A stretch of 64,000 nt of DNA, taken from NCBI GenBank assembly GCA_964236105.1, contig CAXSBC010000011.1, positions 1-64,000 of the forward strand. The letters run 5' to 3'. How positions within the stretch are numbered: the stretch's first letter is position 1; each line of letters opens with the position of its first letter. The position numbers were made by a program, and so were the translations under genes. This stretch comes from Lichenicola sp964236105 (GTDB lineage Bacteria; Pseudomonadota; Alphaproteobacteria; Acetobacterales; Acetobacteraceae). The notes under the pieces are model-generated. The model searched no databases. It saw nothing but the letters and a program-made list of their open reading frames with translations, and was not told where the DNA came from. Shown here piece by piece: positions 1-7,869 of this stretch.

Positions 1-119
1 CGTCTCTTGGCGGGGACACACCAGCCTAATCGGTCACCCGCTCCGCCGCCTACAGCCGCCTCAAATGGCCAAAGTCGAGCTTAGGCTCAGGGCCATGGCG
101 CCGGGACGAGGAGGGAAGG

Positions 120-950
120 ATGGCGGGTCATGACGCGCAGGCGGACCGGGGACGCCCGGCGTTGTGGCGCCGCCGCACCGTGCTGTGGCTCGGCCTGGCG
201 GTCGGCCTGGCCGGACCGGCCAGCGCCGCGACCGTGCCGGGAGGCGCGGTCACGGTGTTCGCGGCCGCGAGCCTGACCGATGCGATGAAGACGCTGGCCC
301 GGCTCTGGGTGTCGCAGGGCCATGCGATGCCGCTGTTGTCGTTCGCGTCGAGCTCGGTGCTGGCGCAGCAGGTGGCGCAGGGCGCGCCGGCCGACCTGTT
401 CGTCTCGGCGGACGAGAAGTGGATGGACTGGCTCGCCGCCCGGAAGCTGGTGCGGACGGGCACGCGCACGGTGCTGCTCGGCAACACGCTGGTGCTGGTG
501 GAGCGGAAGGACGCGCTGAAGCCGGTGACGATCGGCTTTGGGCTCGACATGAACGGCGTGCTCGGTGCCGCAGGCCGGCTTGCGGTCGGCGATCCGGCGT
601 CGGTGCCGGCGGGGATCTATGCCAGGCAGGCGCTGACCAGGCTCGGGTTGTGGAACGCCGTCTCGGGGCGGCTGGCGCCGGCGGAGAACGTGCGCGCGGC
701 CCTGCTGCTGGTGGAGCGCGGCGAAAGCCCGGCGGGCGTGGTCTATGGCAGCGACGTGCTGGCGGCCCCTGGCCTTGGCGTCGCCGGCACGTTTCCCGAA
801 GGCAGCCACGAGCCGATCCGGTATCCGGCCGCGGTGCTGACCGGCAGCGCCGATCCGGCGGCGGCGGCGGCGTTTCTGGCCTTCCTGCGGACACAGGCCG
901 CCACCGGGGTGTTCCGCAAGGCAGGCTTCATGACGATGGACGCGCCGTAG
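120..950 (+). CDS. modA: Molybdate ABC transporter substrate-binding protein ModA
   Basis: Periplasmic molybdate-binding protein of 276 residues, normal for ModA. An Arg-rich start followed by a hydrophobic stretch (about residues 18-37) ending in Ala residues looks like a Sec signal peptide. The mature part opens with the ModA-type FAAASLTDAMK segment, then SFASSSVLAQQ and GAPADLFVSAD, which in the family form the oxyanion pocket. A strong GGAGGG ribosome site lies just before the ATG. It should deliver molybdate to the ModB/ModC encoded from 2050 onward, although an antiparallel gene separates them. Tungstate binding cannot be excluded from sequence. Confidence 0.95.
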   Translation: MAGHDAQADRGRPALWRRRTVLWLGLAVGLAGPASAATVPGGAVTVFAAASLTDAMKTLARLWVSQGHAMPLLSFASSSVLAQQVAQGAPADLFVSADEKWMDWLAARKLVRTGTRTVLLGNTLVLVERKDALKPVTIGFGLDMNGVLGAAGRLAVGDPASVPAGIYARQALTRLGLWNAVSGRLAPAENVRAALLLVERGESPAGVVYGSDVLAAPGLGVAGTFPEGSHEPIRYPAAVLTGSADPAAAAAFLAFLRTQAATGVFRKAGFMTMDAP

Positions 951-965
951 CGGCTCCGGTCGCGC

Positions 966-1910
966 CTAGCGGCGGGCGATCGTGAACACGTTCTCGCCGT
1001 GCACGACCAGGCTGCCGCGCATGTTCGCCCGGATCAGCTTCTCGGGGACGAAGATCGGCGAGTTCTCGATCTCGAAGCCCGATCTCGCGGCGACGATCCG
1101 CTGGATCCGGCGGTTCTCGTAAGGTTGATCGAGGCTGTACTCGTCGATGACGGCGGCATTGTCGGCCTTGACGATGTCGTACAGCTCCGCCACCGCCCGG
1201 AACATCGCGCAGTAGCGGTCCATGACCGGCGACGAGGCGATCGCGAACAGGTCGCAGATGTCGTTGCCGTGCGACCGGTGCCGCGACAGGAAGCGCCCGG
1301 CCTGCACGGAGAAGTCTGGCGACCGGACGCTGGCGTTGAAGGCGGCGTGGCATTCGACGCAGCCGCCGCCGCCGCCCTGATGCCGGTGCCAGTCCGGCGA
1401 CGGCGCGAACAGCACCGGATCGTCGGGGTGGGACACGATGAAGTCGATCTCGTCCAGAAGCGTCCGGGCCGGGACCAGGTCGAACCGGAGCTTCATCACC
1501 ACGTCGGCCGGACCGGCCTCCGCCTCCCACTGCGTCCTGAGCCGGTTGGACAGGTGGATGCTGTGCAGCTGGGACAGGATCGCCTGCGGCTGGGCCTGCA
1601 GCGAGCTCACATAGATCACCCCGAGTGCCGCGATCTCGGCCTCGTAGCTGTCGGTGGCGCTCTGGATCTGGAATGCGCACGGGTCCAGGAACGCGACGAG
1701 CTCGTCGAAGCGGGTGTAGCGCGCGGCCTCGTAGCTGCCCTCGATGAAATCCCCGCCCTGCTGCCGGACGAGGCCCATGTCCGACCAGCAATGGAAGAAG
1801 ACCCGGAGCTGGTGCCTGGCCCGGATGGTGTCGAAGTAGGCGCTCCAGGCCTCCTTATAGTCGAGGAAGACCCTTGGATGGCCCGAGAAGCAGATCGACA
1901 CGATCGACAT
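966..1910 (-). CDS. Uncharacterised protein resembling polysaccharide-locus glycosyltransferase-like proteins
   Basis: A 314-residue protein encoded antiparallel between modA and modB; its stop lies 15 bases after the modA stop. It begins MSIVSICFSGHPRVF and continues with FFHCWSD and, near the middle, VVMKLRFDLV. This pattern (an N-terminal I-C-x-SG-x-PR strand, an F-x-H-x-W strand, then a K/R-L-RFD motif) resembles uncharacterised proteins found in capsule and LPS loci, but no function is assigned here. A Cys pair (CVEC) follows a run of five Gly. I see no signal peptide or membrane segment. The ATG at 1910 fits the start of similarity; an in-frame GTG lies a few codons upstream. The 139 bases to modB must hold divergent promoters. 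Confidence 0.7.
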   Translation of the reverse strand: MSIVSICFSGHPRVFLDYKEAWSAYFDTIRARHQLRVFFHCWSDMGLVRQQGGDFIEGSYEAARYTRFDELVAFLDPCAFQIQSATDSYEAEIAALGVIYVSSLQAQPQAILSQLHSIHLSNRLRTQWEAEAGPADVVMKLRFDLVPARTLLDEIDFIVSHPDDPVLFAPSPDWHRHQGGGGGCVECHAAFNASVRSPDFSVQAGRFLSRHRSHGNDICDLFAIASSPVMDRYCAMFRAVAELYDIVKADNAAVIDEYSLDQPYENRRIQRIVAARSGFEIENSPIFVPEKLIRANMRGSLVVHGENVFTIARR

Positions 1911-2049
1911 GGACGACTCCACCGCCTCCGGTCCGGCACCGCCGGCGCCACCTGACGTCTCGCAACATCCGCCGTTTGGTAGATGATGGGCAGGCCCGCC
2001 GCAACGACCGCTCCCGCAGCGGGTGCCGGGCGGTCCTGGAAGGGGTTCG

Positions 2050-2739
2050 ATGGCAGGTTCCACGCTTCTGCTCGATCCCGACCAGTGGCAGGCGGTGCGG
2101 CTGACGCTGCGGGTGGCGCTGATGGCGGTCGCCGGCGCGCTGCCGGTGGCGCTGCTGCTGGCCTGGCTGCTGGCGCGGCGACGGCTGCCGCTGCTGGACG
2201 TGCTGGTGCATCTGCCGATGGTGCTGCCGCCGGTGGTGACCGGCTGGCTGCTGCTGCTGCTGTTCGGGCTGCACGGGCCGGCCGGCGCGGTGCTCTGGCG
2301 GCTGTTCGGAGCACGGCTGGTGTTCACCACCGGCGGTGCGGCGCTGGCGACCGGGGTGATGACGCTGCCGCTGATGGTGCGCACGATCCGGCTGTCGCTG
2401 GAGGCGATCGACCCCGGGCTGGAGGCGGCTGCGGCAGGGCTCGGCGCCGGGCCGATCGACCGGTTCGTCACGGTGACGCTGCCGCTCGCCGCACCCGGCG
2501 TGCTGGCCGCGGCAGCGATCGGCTATGCGGCGAGCCTCGGCGAGTTCGGCGCGGTGATCACCTTTGCCGGCAACATCCCCGGCCGCACCCAGACGCTGCC
2601 GCTGGCGATCTACCAGGCGCTGCAGGTGCCGGACGGCGAGACGGTGGCAGCACGGCTGGCTTGCGTGTCGCTGCTGCTGGCGCTGGCCGGCCTGCTGGTC
2701 TCGGAGCTGCTGAACCGGCGGCTGCGCGCGCGCGCATGA
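2050..2739 (+). CDS. modB: Molybdate ABC transporter permease ModB
   Basis: Inner-membrane permease of 229 residues with about five hydrophobic helices. The LVHLPMVLPPVVTGWLLLLLFG segment (split here as LPMVLPPVVTGW then LLLLLFG) is typical of ModB, and the cytoplasmic EAA loop is recognisable as a GLEAAAAGLGAGPID stretch followed by LPLAAPGVLAAA. The ATG at 2050 is preceded by GGAAGGGG, better than the in-frame ATG at 2023. The stop overlaps the modC start by four bases (ATGA), so the two are translationally coupled. With ModA and ModC it should import molybdate. Confidence 0.93.
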   Translation: MAGSTLLLDPDQWQAVRLTLRVALMAVAGALPVALLLAWLLARRRLPLLDVLVHLPMVLPPVVTGWLLLLLFGLHGPAGAVLWRLFGARLVFTTGGAALATGVMTLPLMVRTIRLSLEAIDPGLEAAAAGLGAGPIDRFVTVTLPLAAPGVLAAAAIGYAASLGEFGAVITFAGNIPGRTQTLPLAIYQALQVPDGETVAARLACVSLLLALAGLLVSELLNRRLRARA

Positions 2740-3866
2740 GCCAGGCCGGCATGACGCTCGCGATCAGTCTCCGGCACCGGTTTTCGACCGGGCGGCGGCT
2801 CGACCTGGCGGTGTCGGCACCGATGCCCGGCATCGTCGGGCTGTTCGGACCGTCCGGGGCCGGCAAGACCACCCTGGTGGCGGCACTGTCCGGGCTGTTC
2901 CGGCCGGACTGGAGCGAGATCCGTATCGGCGACAGGATCCTGTCGGGACCGGGCGTGTGGCTCAGGCCGGAGGCGCGGCGGATCGGCATGGTGTTCCAGG
3001 ACAGCCGGCTGTTCCCGCATCTCTCGGTCGAGGGCAACCTGCGCTACGGCGCGCGGCGGGCGCCGGCGGAGAGCGGGCCCGACCATCCGGGCTTTGCCGA
3101 GGTGGTGGCGCTGCTGGGGCTGGACGGGCTGCTGGGACGGCGGACGCGCGCGCTGTCGGGGGGCGAGCGGCAGCGCGTGGCGATCGGCCGGGCGCTGCTG
3201 GCGCGGCCGGCGCTGCTGGCGATGGACGAGCCGCTGTCCGGGCTGGATGCGGGCCGCCGGGCGGAGATCCTGCCCTATCTCGGCCGCCTGCGGCACCGGA
3301 TCAGGCTGCCGATCCTGTATGTGACGCATGCGCTCGACGAGGTGATGCAGCTCTGCGACACGCTGGCGCTGATCGAGGATGGCGCGACGGTGGCCTGCGG
3401 CCCGCTGCCGGCCCTGCTCGCCGACACCCGGCTGGCGGAGCGGCCGGACGCGGCGGCGCTGCTGGACGCGGTGGTCGAGCGCCACGATGGCGCGCGCGGG
3501 CTGACGGCGGTGCAGGGCGGCGGCTTTGCCTTGTGGGTGCCGCTGAGCCCCCGCCCGGTCGGCGCGCGGCTGCGGCTGACGGTGCCGGCACGCGAGGTCG
3601 TGCTGCTGCGGCTGCAGGGCGCGCCGCCCGAGACCAGCGCGCAGAACGTGGTGCCGGTGCGGGTGCGGACGGTGCGCTTGGCGGCAGGCGACGCGCTGGC
3701 GGTGGTGGTGCTGGAGCCGCAAGCCGGCGGCGGCGGGGTGCTGCTGGCGCGGGTGACGCGCGACTCGGTGCGCAGGCTGGCGCTCGCTCCGGGCTGCCTG
3801 CTGCTGGCGCTGGTGAAATCGGTATCGATCGTCGTGCCGGACAGGGAGGAGGATGCCGATGGCTGA
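2736..3866 (+). CDS. modC: Molybdate ABC transporter ATP-binding protein ModC
   Basis: ABC ATPase of 376 residues. All motifs are intact: Walker A GPSGAGKTT near residue 39, the Q-loop MVFQD, signature LSGGERQR, Walker B LLAMDEPLSGLD and the H-loop TH. The C-terminal hundred or so residues (from about SAQNVVPVRV onward) form a MOP/TOBE-type domain that binds molybdate in this family, so ModC may sense its own substrate. Start chosen at the ATGA overlap with modB; an alternative ATG lies at 2751. It overlaps the next gene slightly. I see no modE gene in the window. Confidence 0.93.
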   Translation: MSQAGMTLAISLRHRFSTGRRLDLAVSAPMPGIVGLFGPSGAGKTTLVAALSGLFRPDWSEIRIGDRILSGPGVWLRPEARRIGMVFQDSRLFPHLSVEGNLRYGARRAPAESGPDHPGFAEVVALLGLDGLLGRRTRALSGGERQRVAIGRALLARPALLAMDEPLSGLDAGRRAEILPYLGRLRHRIRLPILYVTHALDEVMQLCDTLALIEDGATVACGPLPALLADTRLAERPDAAALLDAVVERHDGARGLTAVQGGGFALWVPLSPRPVGARLRLTVPAREVVLLRLQGAPPETSAQNVVPVRVRTVRLAAGDALAVVVLEPQAGGGGVLLARVTRDSVRRLALAPGCLLLALVKSVSIVVPDREEDADG

Positions 3867-4515
3867 CCGACGGGAGCCCGCCTGGCTGGAATGGGCGCGT
3901 GAGGTGCAGGCGGTGGCGCAGAGCGGCCTCGCCTTCACCCGCGACCCGTACGACGTCGAGCGCTACCAGGCGCTGACGGCTCTTGCCGCGCGGATGATGG
4001 CGGCGTCGAGCGACGGCGCGGCCGGTCCCGACGCGCTGGCGGCCCTGTTCGCGGCGGAGACGGGCTATGCGACGCCCAAGGTGGATGTGCGCGGCGCGGT
4101 GTTCGACGCGTCGGGGCGGCTGCTGATGGTGCGCGAGCTCGCCGATGGCGGACGCTGGACGCTGCCGGGCGGCTGGGCGGACGTGAACCAGACGGCATCG
4201 GCCTGCACGGTGCGCGAGGTGCTGGAGGAGTCGGGCTACGTGGTGCGGGCGGCCAAGCTGGCGCTGGTGCATGATCGCGGCCGCCAGGGTCATCATCCGA
4301 CCGGACCGTTCTCGATCTACAAGCTGTTCTTCCTGTGCGACCTGCTCGACGACCGTCCGGTGCGCACGGGCTCCAACATCGAGACCAGCGACGCCCGGTT
4401 CTGGGCCGAGCACGAGATCCCGGCCGACCTGTCGACCGGGCGCGTGCTGCCGCACCAGATCGCCCGGCTGTTCGCCCATCGCCGGCAGCCGGAGCTGCCG
4501 ACGGAGTTCGACTGA
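3859..4515 (+). CDS. NUDIX hydrolase with nucleoside-diphosphate-X N-terminal domain
   Basis: A 218-residue protein in two parts: an N-terminal alpha-helical segment (residues 6-60, WLEWAREVQAVAQSGLAF), as in NUDIX enzymes that hydrolyse nucleoside diphosphates linked to another moiety, and a C-terminal NUDIX fold. The NUDIX box is visible at residues 105-126 with RE at 119-120, EE at 123-124 and the following G. The first Glu of the consensus (G-x5-E) is replaced by Gln at residue 111. The metal-binding REUxEE core is intact, so activity is plausible but substrate use is unknown. The ATG at 3859 is preferred over 3853 because GGAGGAGG directly abuts 3853. It overlaps the end of modC by eight bases. 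Confidence 0.85.
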   Translation: MADRREPAWLEWAREVQAVAQSGLAFTRDPYDVERYQALTALAARMMAASSDGAAGPDALAALFAAETGYATPKVDVRGAVFDASGRLLMVRELADGGRWTLPGGWADVNQTASACTVREVLEESGYVVRAAKLALVHDRGRQGHHPTGPFSIYKLFFLCDLLDDRPVRTGSNIETSDARFWAEHEIPADLSTGRVLPHQIARLFAHRRQPELPTEFD

Positions 4516-4537
4516 CCGGGCGGCCCGGCGTTCGGGA

Positions 4538-4756
4538 TCAGGCCGGCCGACGCGGCGACGGCGCGGCCGGGCCGGTGCCGCGCAGCTCGACCTCGAGCTC
4601 GGCGATGCGCTTGCGCACGCTGTCGCGCAGCGCCGGCGCGGTATGGACCTTCATCGCCCCCAGGGTCTCGCGCAGGTCGCGCAGCTGCTTCTGCTTCTCG
4701 GCCACGTTGCGGCGGATGGGCTGGTTGTCGGAAAACTGTCCCTGAAAGGCGCGCAT
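4538..4756 (-). CDS. Small predicted coiled-coil protein
   Basis: A 72-residue protein, convergent with the NUDIX gene. It begins MRAFQGQF and contains a charged, leucine-spaced middle (NVAEKQKQLRDLRE, then RKRIAELEVEL) that should form helices or a short coiled coil, followed by a Pro/Arg-rich tail. The ATG at 4756 has a strong AGGGGAGA ribosome site upstream, which is the main support for this being a real gene. I do not recognise a family and infer no function. Confidence 0.55.
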   Translation of the reverse strand: MRAFQGQFSDNQPIRRNVAEKQKQLRDLRETLGAMKVHTAPALRDSVRKRIAELEVELRGTGPAAPSPRRPA

Positions 4757-4999
4757 CTGTTCTCTCCCCTGGCCGCGCGCTGCCGCCGCGCGTGCCTGTT
4801 CTTGGCGGTCCGGGTCGCGGCCCGGCACGACAGCACGCTGTCGCGTCCGCCCGCGTCTCGCTTGTCCCGCTTTTACGACACCAGCCTGAGGCTGGCCAAG
4901 AGCCGGATCACGACTTGCGGTGCCGGCCGAACCCGGCAAGGCTGCGCCGCCTCGTCGGACTGATCCGCATTCGCGATCTCGGTCGTCGCGACGCCCGGG

Positions 5000-5641
5000 A
5001 TGGAGCCGAGCCTGAGTCACGACACGCTTCTGCACCGCGTGCTCCGTCCAGCGGTCGCCTGCCTGGCCGGCACGCCGGTCACCCCGGACGTCCTGACGGC
5101 GCTGCGCCTGGCGACCGGACTGGGTTCGGCTGGCTGCTTCGCCGCAGGCCCGGGCTGGATGGGAACCGGGGCCGGGCTGTTCCTGGTCTCGATGCTGCTG
5201 GACCGGGCCGATGGCGAGCTGGCGCGGCGGACCGGCCGGTTCAGCCGGATCGGACCGCGGTTCGACCTCGTCTCCGACTGCGTCTCGATCATGGCGGCCT
5301 TCATCGGGCTCGGGATCGGCGCCACCGCCGGCCTGCCGATCGACCGGACGCTGGAGCCGCAGGCGGGACTGCTGCTTGGCGTGCTGGCGGCGGTCTCGAC
5401 GGCGATGATCTTCGCCCAGCTCGACACGCTGCCGCCGGCGGCGGGCGGATCCGGCAAAGGCGCCGTGCCGCGGCGACCCGTCGACCCGGACGACGTGATG
5501 CTGGTCGTGCCGCTCGCGGTCTGGTGCGGCGACGCCTCGTGGATCCTGCTGGCCGGCGGAGTGCTGACGCCGCTGGCGATGATCGCGGTCAGCATCGTGC
5601 GGCTGACGGGGCGGGACCGTCGGCCGGCGGTCGCGAAGTAG
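5000..5641 (+). CDS. CDP-alcohol phosphatidyltransferase family protein
   Basis: A 213-residue membrane protein with the complete family motif DxxDG(x2)AR(x8)G(x3)D(x3)D, seen as D68, D71, G72, A75, R76, G85, D89 and D93. These residues bind CDP and the divalent metals and supply the catalytic base. Around the motif are about six hydrophobic segments. The enzyme should transfer a phospho-alcohol from a CDP-activated donor, as in phosphatidylglycerophosphate, phosphatidylserine or inositol-phosphate lipid synthesis. The acceptor cannot be read from the sequence. It stands alone; the 243-base region upstream holds its promoter and that of the divergent small gene, with no feature I can name. 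Confidence 0.88.
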   Translation: MEPSLSHDTLLHRVLRPAVACLAGTPVTPDVLTALRLATGLGSAGCFAAGPGWMGTGAGLFLVSMLLDRADGELARRTGRFSRIGPRFDLVSDCVSIMAAFIGLGIGATAGLPIDRTLEPQAGLLLGVLAAVSTAMIFAQLDTLPPAAGGSGKGAVPRRPVDPDDVMLVVPLAVWCGDASWILLAGGVLTPLAMIAVSIVRLTGRDRRPAVAK

Positions 5642-5758
5642 CCGGGCGCAGCGCCGATCGGGCGGACGGCCCCAGCCCGCGGCGGGATGCCGATCCGCCG
5701 GATCGCGGGGCGATCGGACGGCCGGCGTCGCGAGCGGGGCTGGTCCGACGTCCCCCGG

Positions 5759-6640
5759 TCAGGCCGGCACGGTGTCGGCGCCGATCCGGTCCAGCATGGC
5801 CACGGTGTCGCCCGGCAGATCCAGCTCGGCTGCCGCCAGGTTCTCGCGCAGATGCCCGACCGAGGAGGTGCCGGGGATCGGCAGGATGTTCGGCGCGCGC
5901 TGGAGCAGCCAGGCCAGCGCCACCTGCATCGGCGTCGCCCCGAGCGTCTCCGCGACCTCCGACAGCGCCGTCGACTGCAGCGGCGTGAATCCGCCGAGCG
6001 GAAAGAACGGCACGTAGGCGATGCCGGCGGCGGCGAGCTCCTCGATCAGCGCGTCGTCCGCACGGTGGGCGAGGTTGTACTGGTTCTGCACGCAGACGAT
6101 GTCGGCGATGCCGCGACCCTGGGCGACCTGGGCGGCGGTGGCGCTGCTCAGCCCGATCCGGCGCACGAGCCCCTGCGCCTGGAGCTCCGCGAGCGCCGTC
6201 AGCGGCGCCTCGATCGAGCCTTCGGCCGGCCCGTGCACGCTGAACATCAGGCGCAGGTTGACCACGTCGAGCACATCCAGGCCGAGGTTGCGCAGGTTGT
6301 CGTGCACCGCACTCGTCAATTCGGCTGCCGAGAAGGCCGGGTTCCACGACGCGTCCGCGCCGCGCCGGGCGCCGACCTTGGTCACGATCGTCAGCCCGTC
6401 GCGGTAAGGGTGCAGCGCCTCGCGGATCAGCTGGTTGGTGACGTGCGGGCCGTAGAAGTCGCTGGTATCGATATGGTCGACGCCGCTCGCCACCGCCTCG
6501 CGCAGCAACGCGATGGCGCCGTCGCGGTCCCTGGGCGGTCCGAACACGCCCTTGCCGGCGAGCTGCATCGCGCCGTAGCCGAGCCGCGTCACCGGCCGGT
6601 CACCCAGCGCGAACGTGCCGGCTTTGCCGATATCGGTCAT
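5759..6640 (-). CDS. Aldo/keto reductase
   Basis: NADPH-dependent oxidoreductase of 293 residues, a single (beta/alpha)8 barrel. Catalytic Asp58 (IDTSD), Tyr63 (DFYGP) and Lys88 (TKVG) are visible. The usual His of the tetrad falls at Asn128 in VVNLRL, a change known in some aldo/keto reductase subfamilies. The ATG at 6640 has a good GAGGAGA ribosome site. It diverges from a LysR regulator across 95 bases, a common arrangement in which the regulator controls the reductase. Substrate unknown, probably a small aldehyde or ketone. Confidence 0.9.
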   Translation of the reverse strand: MTDIGKAGTFALGDRPVTRLGYGAMQLAGKGVFGPPRDRDGAIALLREAVASGVDHIDTSDFYGPHVTNQLIREALHPYRDGLTIVTKVGARRGADASWNPAFSAAELTSAVHDNLRNLGLDVLDVVNLRLMFSVHGPAEGSIEAPLTALAELQAQGLVRRIGLSSATAAQVAQGRGIADIVCVQNQYNLAHRADDALIEELAAAGIAYVPFFPLGGFTPLQSTALSEVAETLGATPMQVALAWLLQRAPNILPIPGTSSVGHLRENLAAAELDLPGDTVAMLDRIGADTVPA

Positions 6641-6709
6641 GGGCTGTCTCCTCGTGTTCCCCTGCCGCAGATAGGGGATGGCGCTCCATGCGATAACGGG
6701 CCTCAATCG

Positions 6710-6722
6710 GAACAGGCTGTTC
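6710..6722. promoter_or_regulatory. Palindromic operator candidate before the LysR gene
   Basis: GAACAG-G-CTGTTC is a perfect 6-bp inverted repeat with a one-base centre, immediately upstream of the GGAGG ribosome site of the LysR gene. It may be the autoregulatory binding site. Its position close to the start codon would suit repression. Confidence 0.4.
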
Positions 6723-6735
6723 GGAGGCGCGAACG

Positions 6736-7683
6736 ATGACGGCGGATCTCGGCGACCTCACCGCTTTCGTGTCGGTCGCGCGCGCGGGCGGCTTTCGCGA
6801 GGCGGCGCGGCAGTCCGGCGGCGGCGCGTCCAGCCTCAGCGAGGCGGTGAGCCGGCTCGAGGCCCGGCTCGGCGTCCGGCTGCTCAACCGCACCACTCGC
6901 AGCATGGCGCCCACGGAAGCCGGCGCGCGCCTGCTCGACCGGCTCGAGCCGGCGCTGGGCGAGGTGGCGGCGGCGCTGGACGTGGTCAACGGCTTTCGCG
7001 ACCGGCCGGCCGGCACGCTGCGGCTCAACGTGCCGGTGAGCGCGGCACGGCTGGTGCTGCCCCGCATCGTGCCGCCCTTCCTCGCCGCCTACCCCGATAT
7101 CCGCCTGGAGGTGATCGCCGAGGACAGCTTCGTCGACATGCTGGCGGCGGGCTGCGATGCCGGCATCCGCTACGACGAGCGGCTCGAGCGGGACATGATC
7201 GCCCTGCCCATCGGCCCGCGCGTGCAGCGCTTCGCGACCGCGGCCTCGCCTGCCTATCTCGACCGGCACGGCCGCCCCGACCATCCGCGCGCGCTGCTGG
7301 GCCATGCCTGCCTGCGTGGCCGCTTCGCGAGCGGCGCCATGACCGCGTGGGAGTTCGAGTGCCGCGGCGAGCTGGTGACGGTGGACCCGACCGGCCCGCT
7401 GATCGTGCGCGTGGGGGCCGCCACCGACCTCGCCGTCGAGGCGGCCATCGCCGGCAGCGGCGTCATCCACCTGTTCGAGGACTGGCTGCGCCCGCATCTC
7501 GACAGCGGCGCGCTGCAGCCGGTGCTGGAACCCTGGTGGCAGCGCTTCTCCGGGCCGTTCCTGTACTATCCTGGACGTCGGTATCTTCCGGCGCCGCTGC
7601 GGGCGTTCGTGGATTTCGTCCGGTCGGGGCGCGATGGGTTCCAGGCCGGCGGACGCGGCGGATCGTCGCTCGTCCCTGGTTGA
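6736..7683 (+). CDS. LysR-family transcriptional regulator
   Basis: A 315-residue regulator. The N-terminal winged helix-turn-helix (about residues 5-62) has the typical FREAARQS, SLSEAVSRLEARLGVRLLNRTTR and PTEAG elements. The rest is the periplasmic-binding-like effector domain. Start chosen at the ATG with GGAGG eight bases before it. It probably controls the divergent aldo/keto reductase and itself; a 13-base palindrome sits directly before its ribosome site. The effector is unknown. Confidence 0.93.
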   Translation: MTADLGDLTAFVSVARAGGFREAARQSGGGASSLSEAVSRLEARLGVRLLNRTTRSMAPTEAGARLLDRLEPALGEVAAALDVVNGFRDRPAGTLRLNVPVSAARLVLPRIVPPFLAAYPDIRLEVIAEDSFVDMLAAGCDAGIRYDERLERDMIALPIGPRVQRFATAASPAYLDRHGRPDHPRALLGHACLRGRFASGAMTAWEFECRGELVTVDPTGPLIVRVGAATDLAVEAAIAGSGVIHLFEDWLRPHLDSGALQPVLEPWWQRFSGPFLYYPGRRYLPAPLRAFVDFVRSGRDGFQAGGRGGSSLVPG

Positions 7684-7732
7684 CGGCCCATCTGGCGCAC
7701 GACATGAGCCGGTCAAGGCGCCCGTCACACTT

Positions 7733-7746
7733 GAACCATCTGGTTC
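7733..7746. promoter_or_regulatory. Inverted repeat upstream of the GH54 gene
   Basis: GAACCA-TC-TGGTTC is a perfect 6-bp inverted repeat between the LysR stop and the arabinofuranosidase gene. It could be a regulator-binding site or a weak hairpin. Nothing else in the 186-base gap is recognisable. Confidence 0.3.
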
Positions 7747-7869
7747 CAGAAAGCGTCTTGATGCCGATGGAGCTGGCTGTTGCGGCATGACGTTCCCTTC
7801 CGCGGGCACAAGCCCGGATCCTGGCACGGAGAGACCGACCTGCGGGCTCCGGCATCGGGTCCATGGTGG

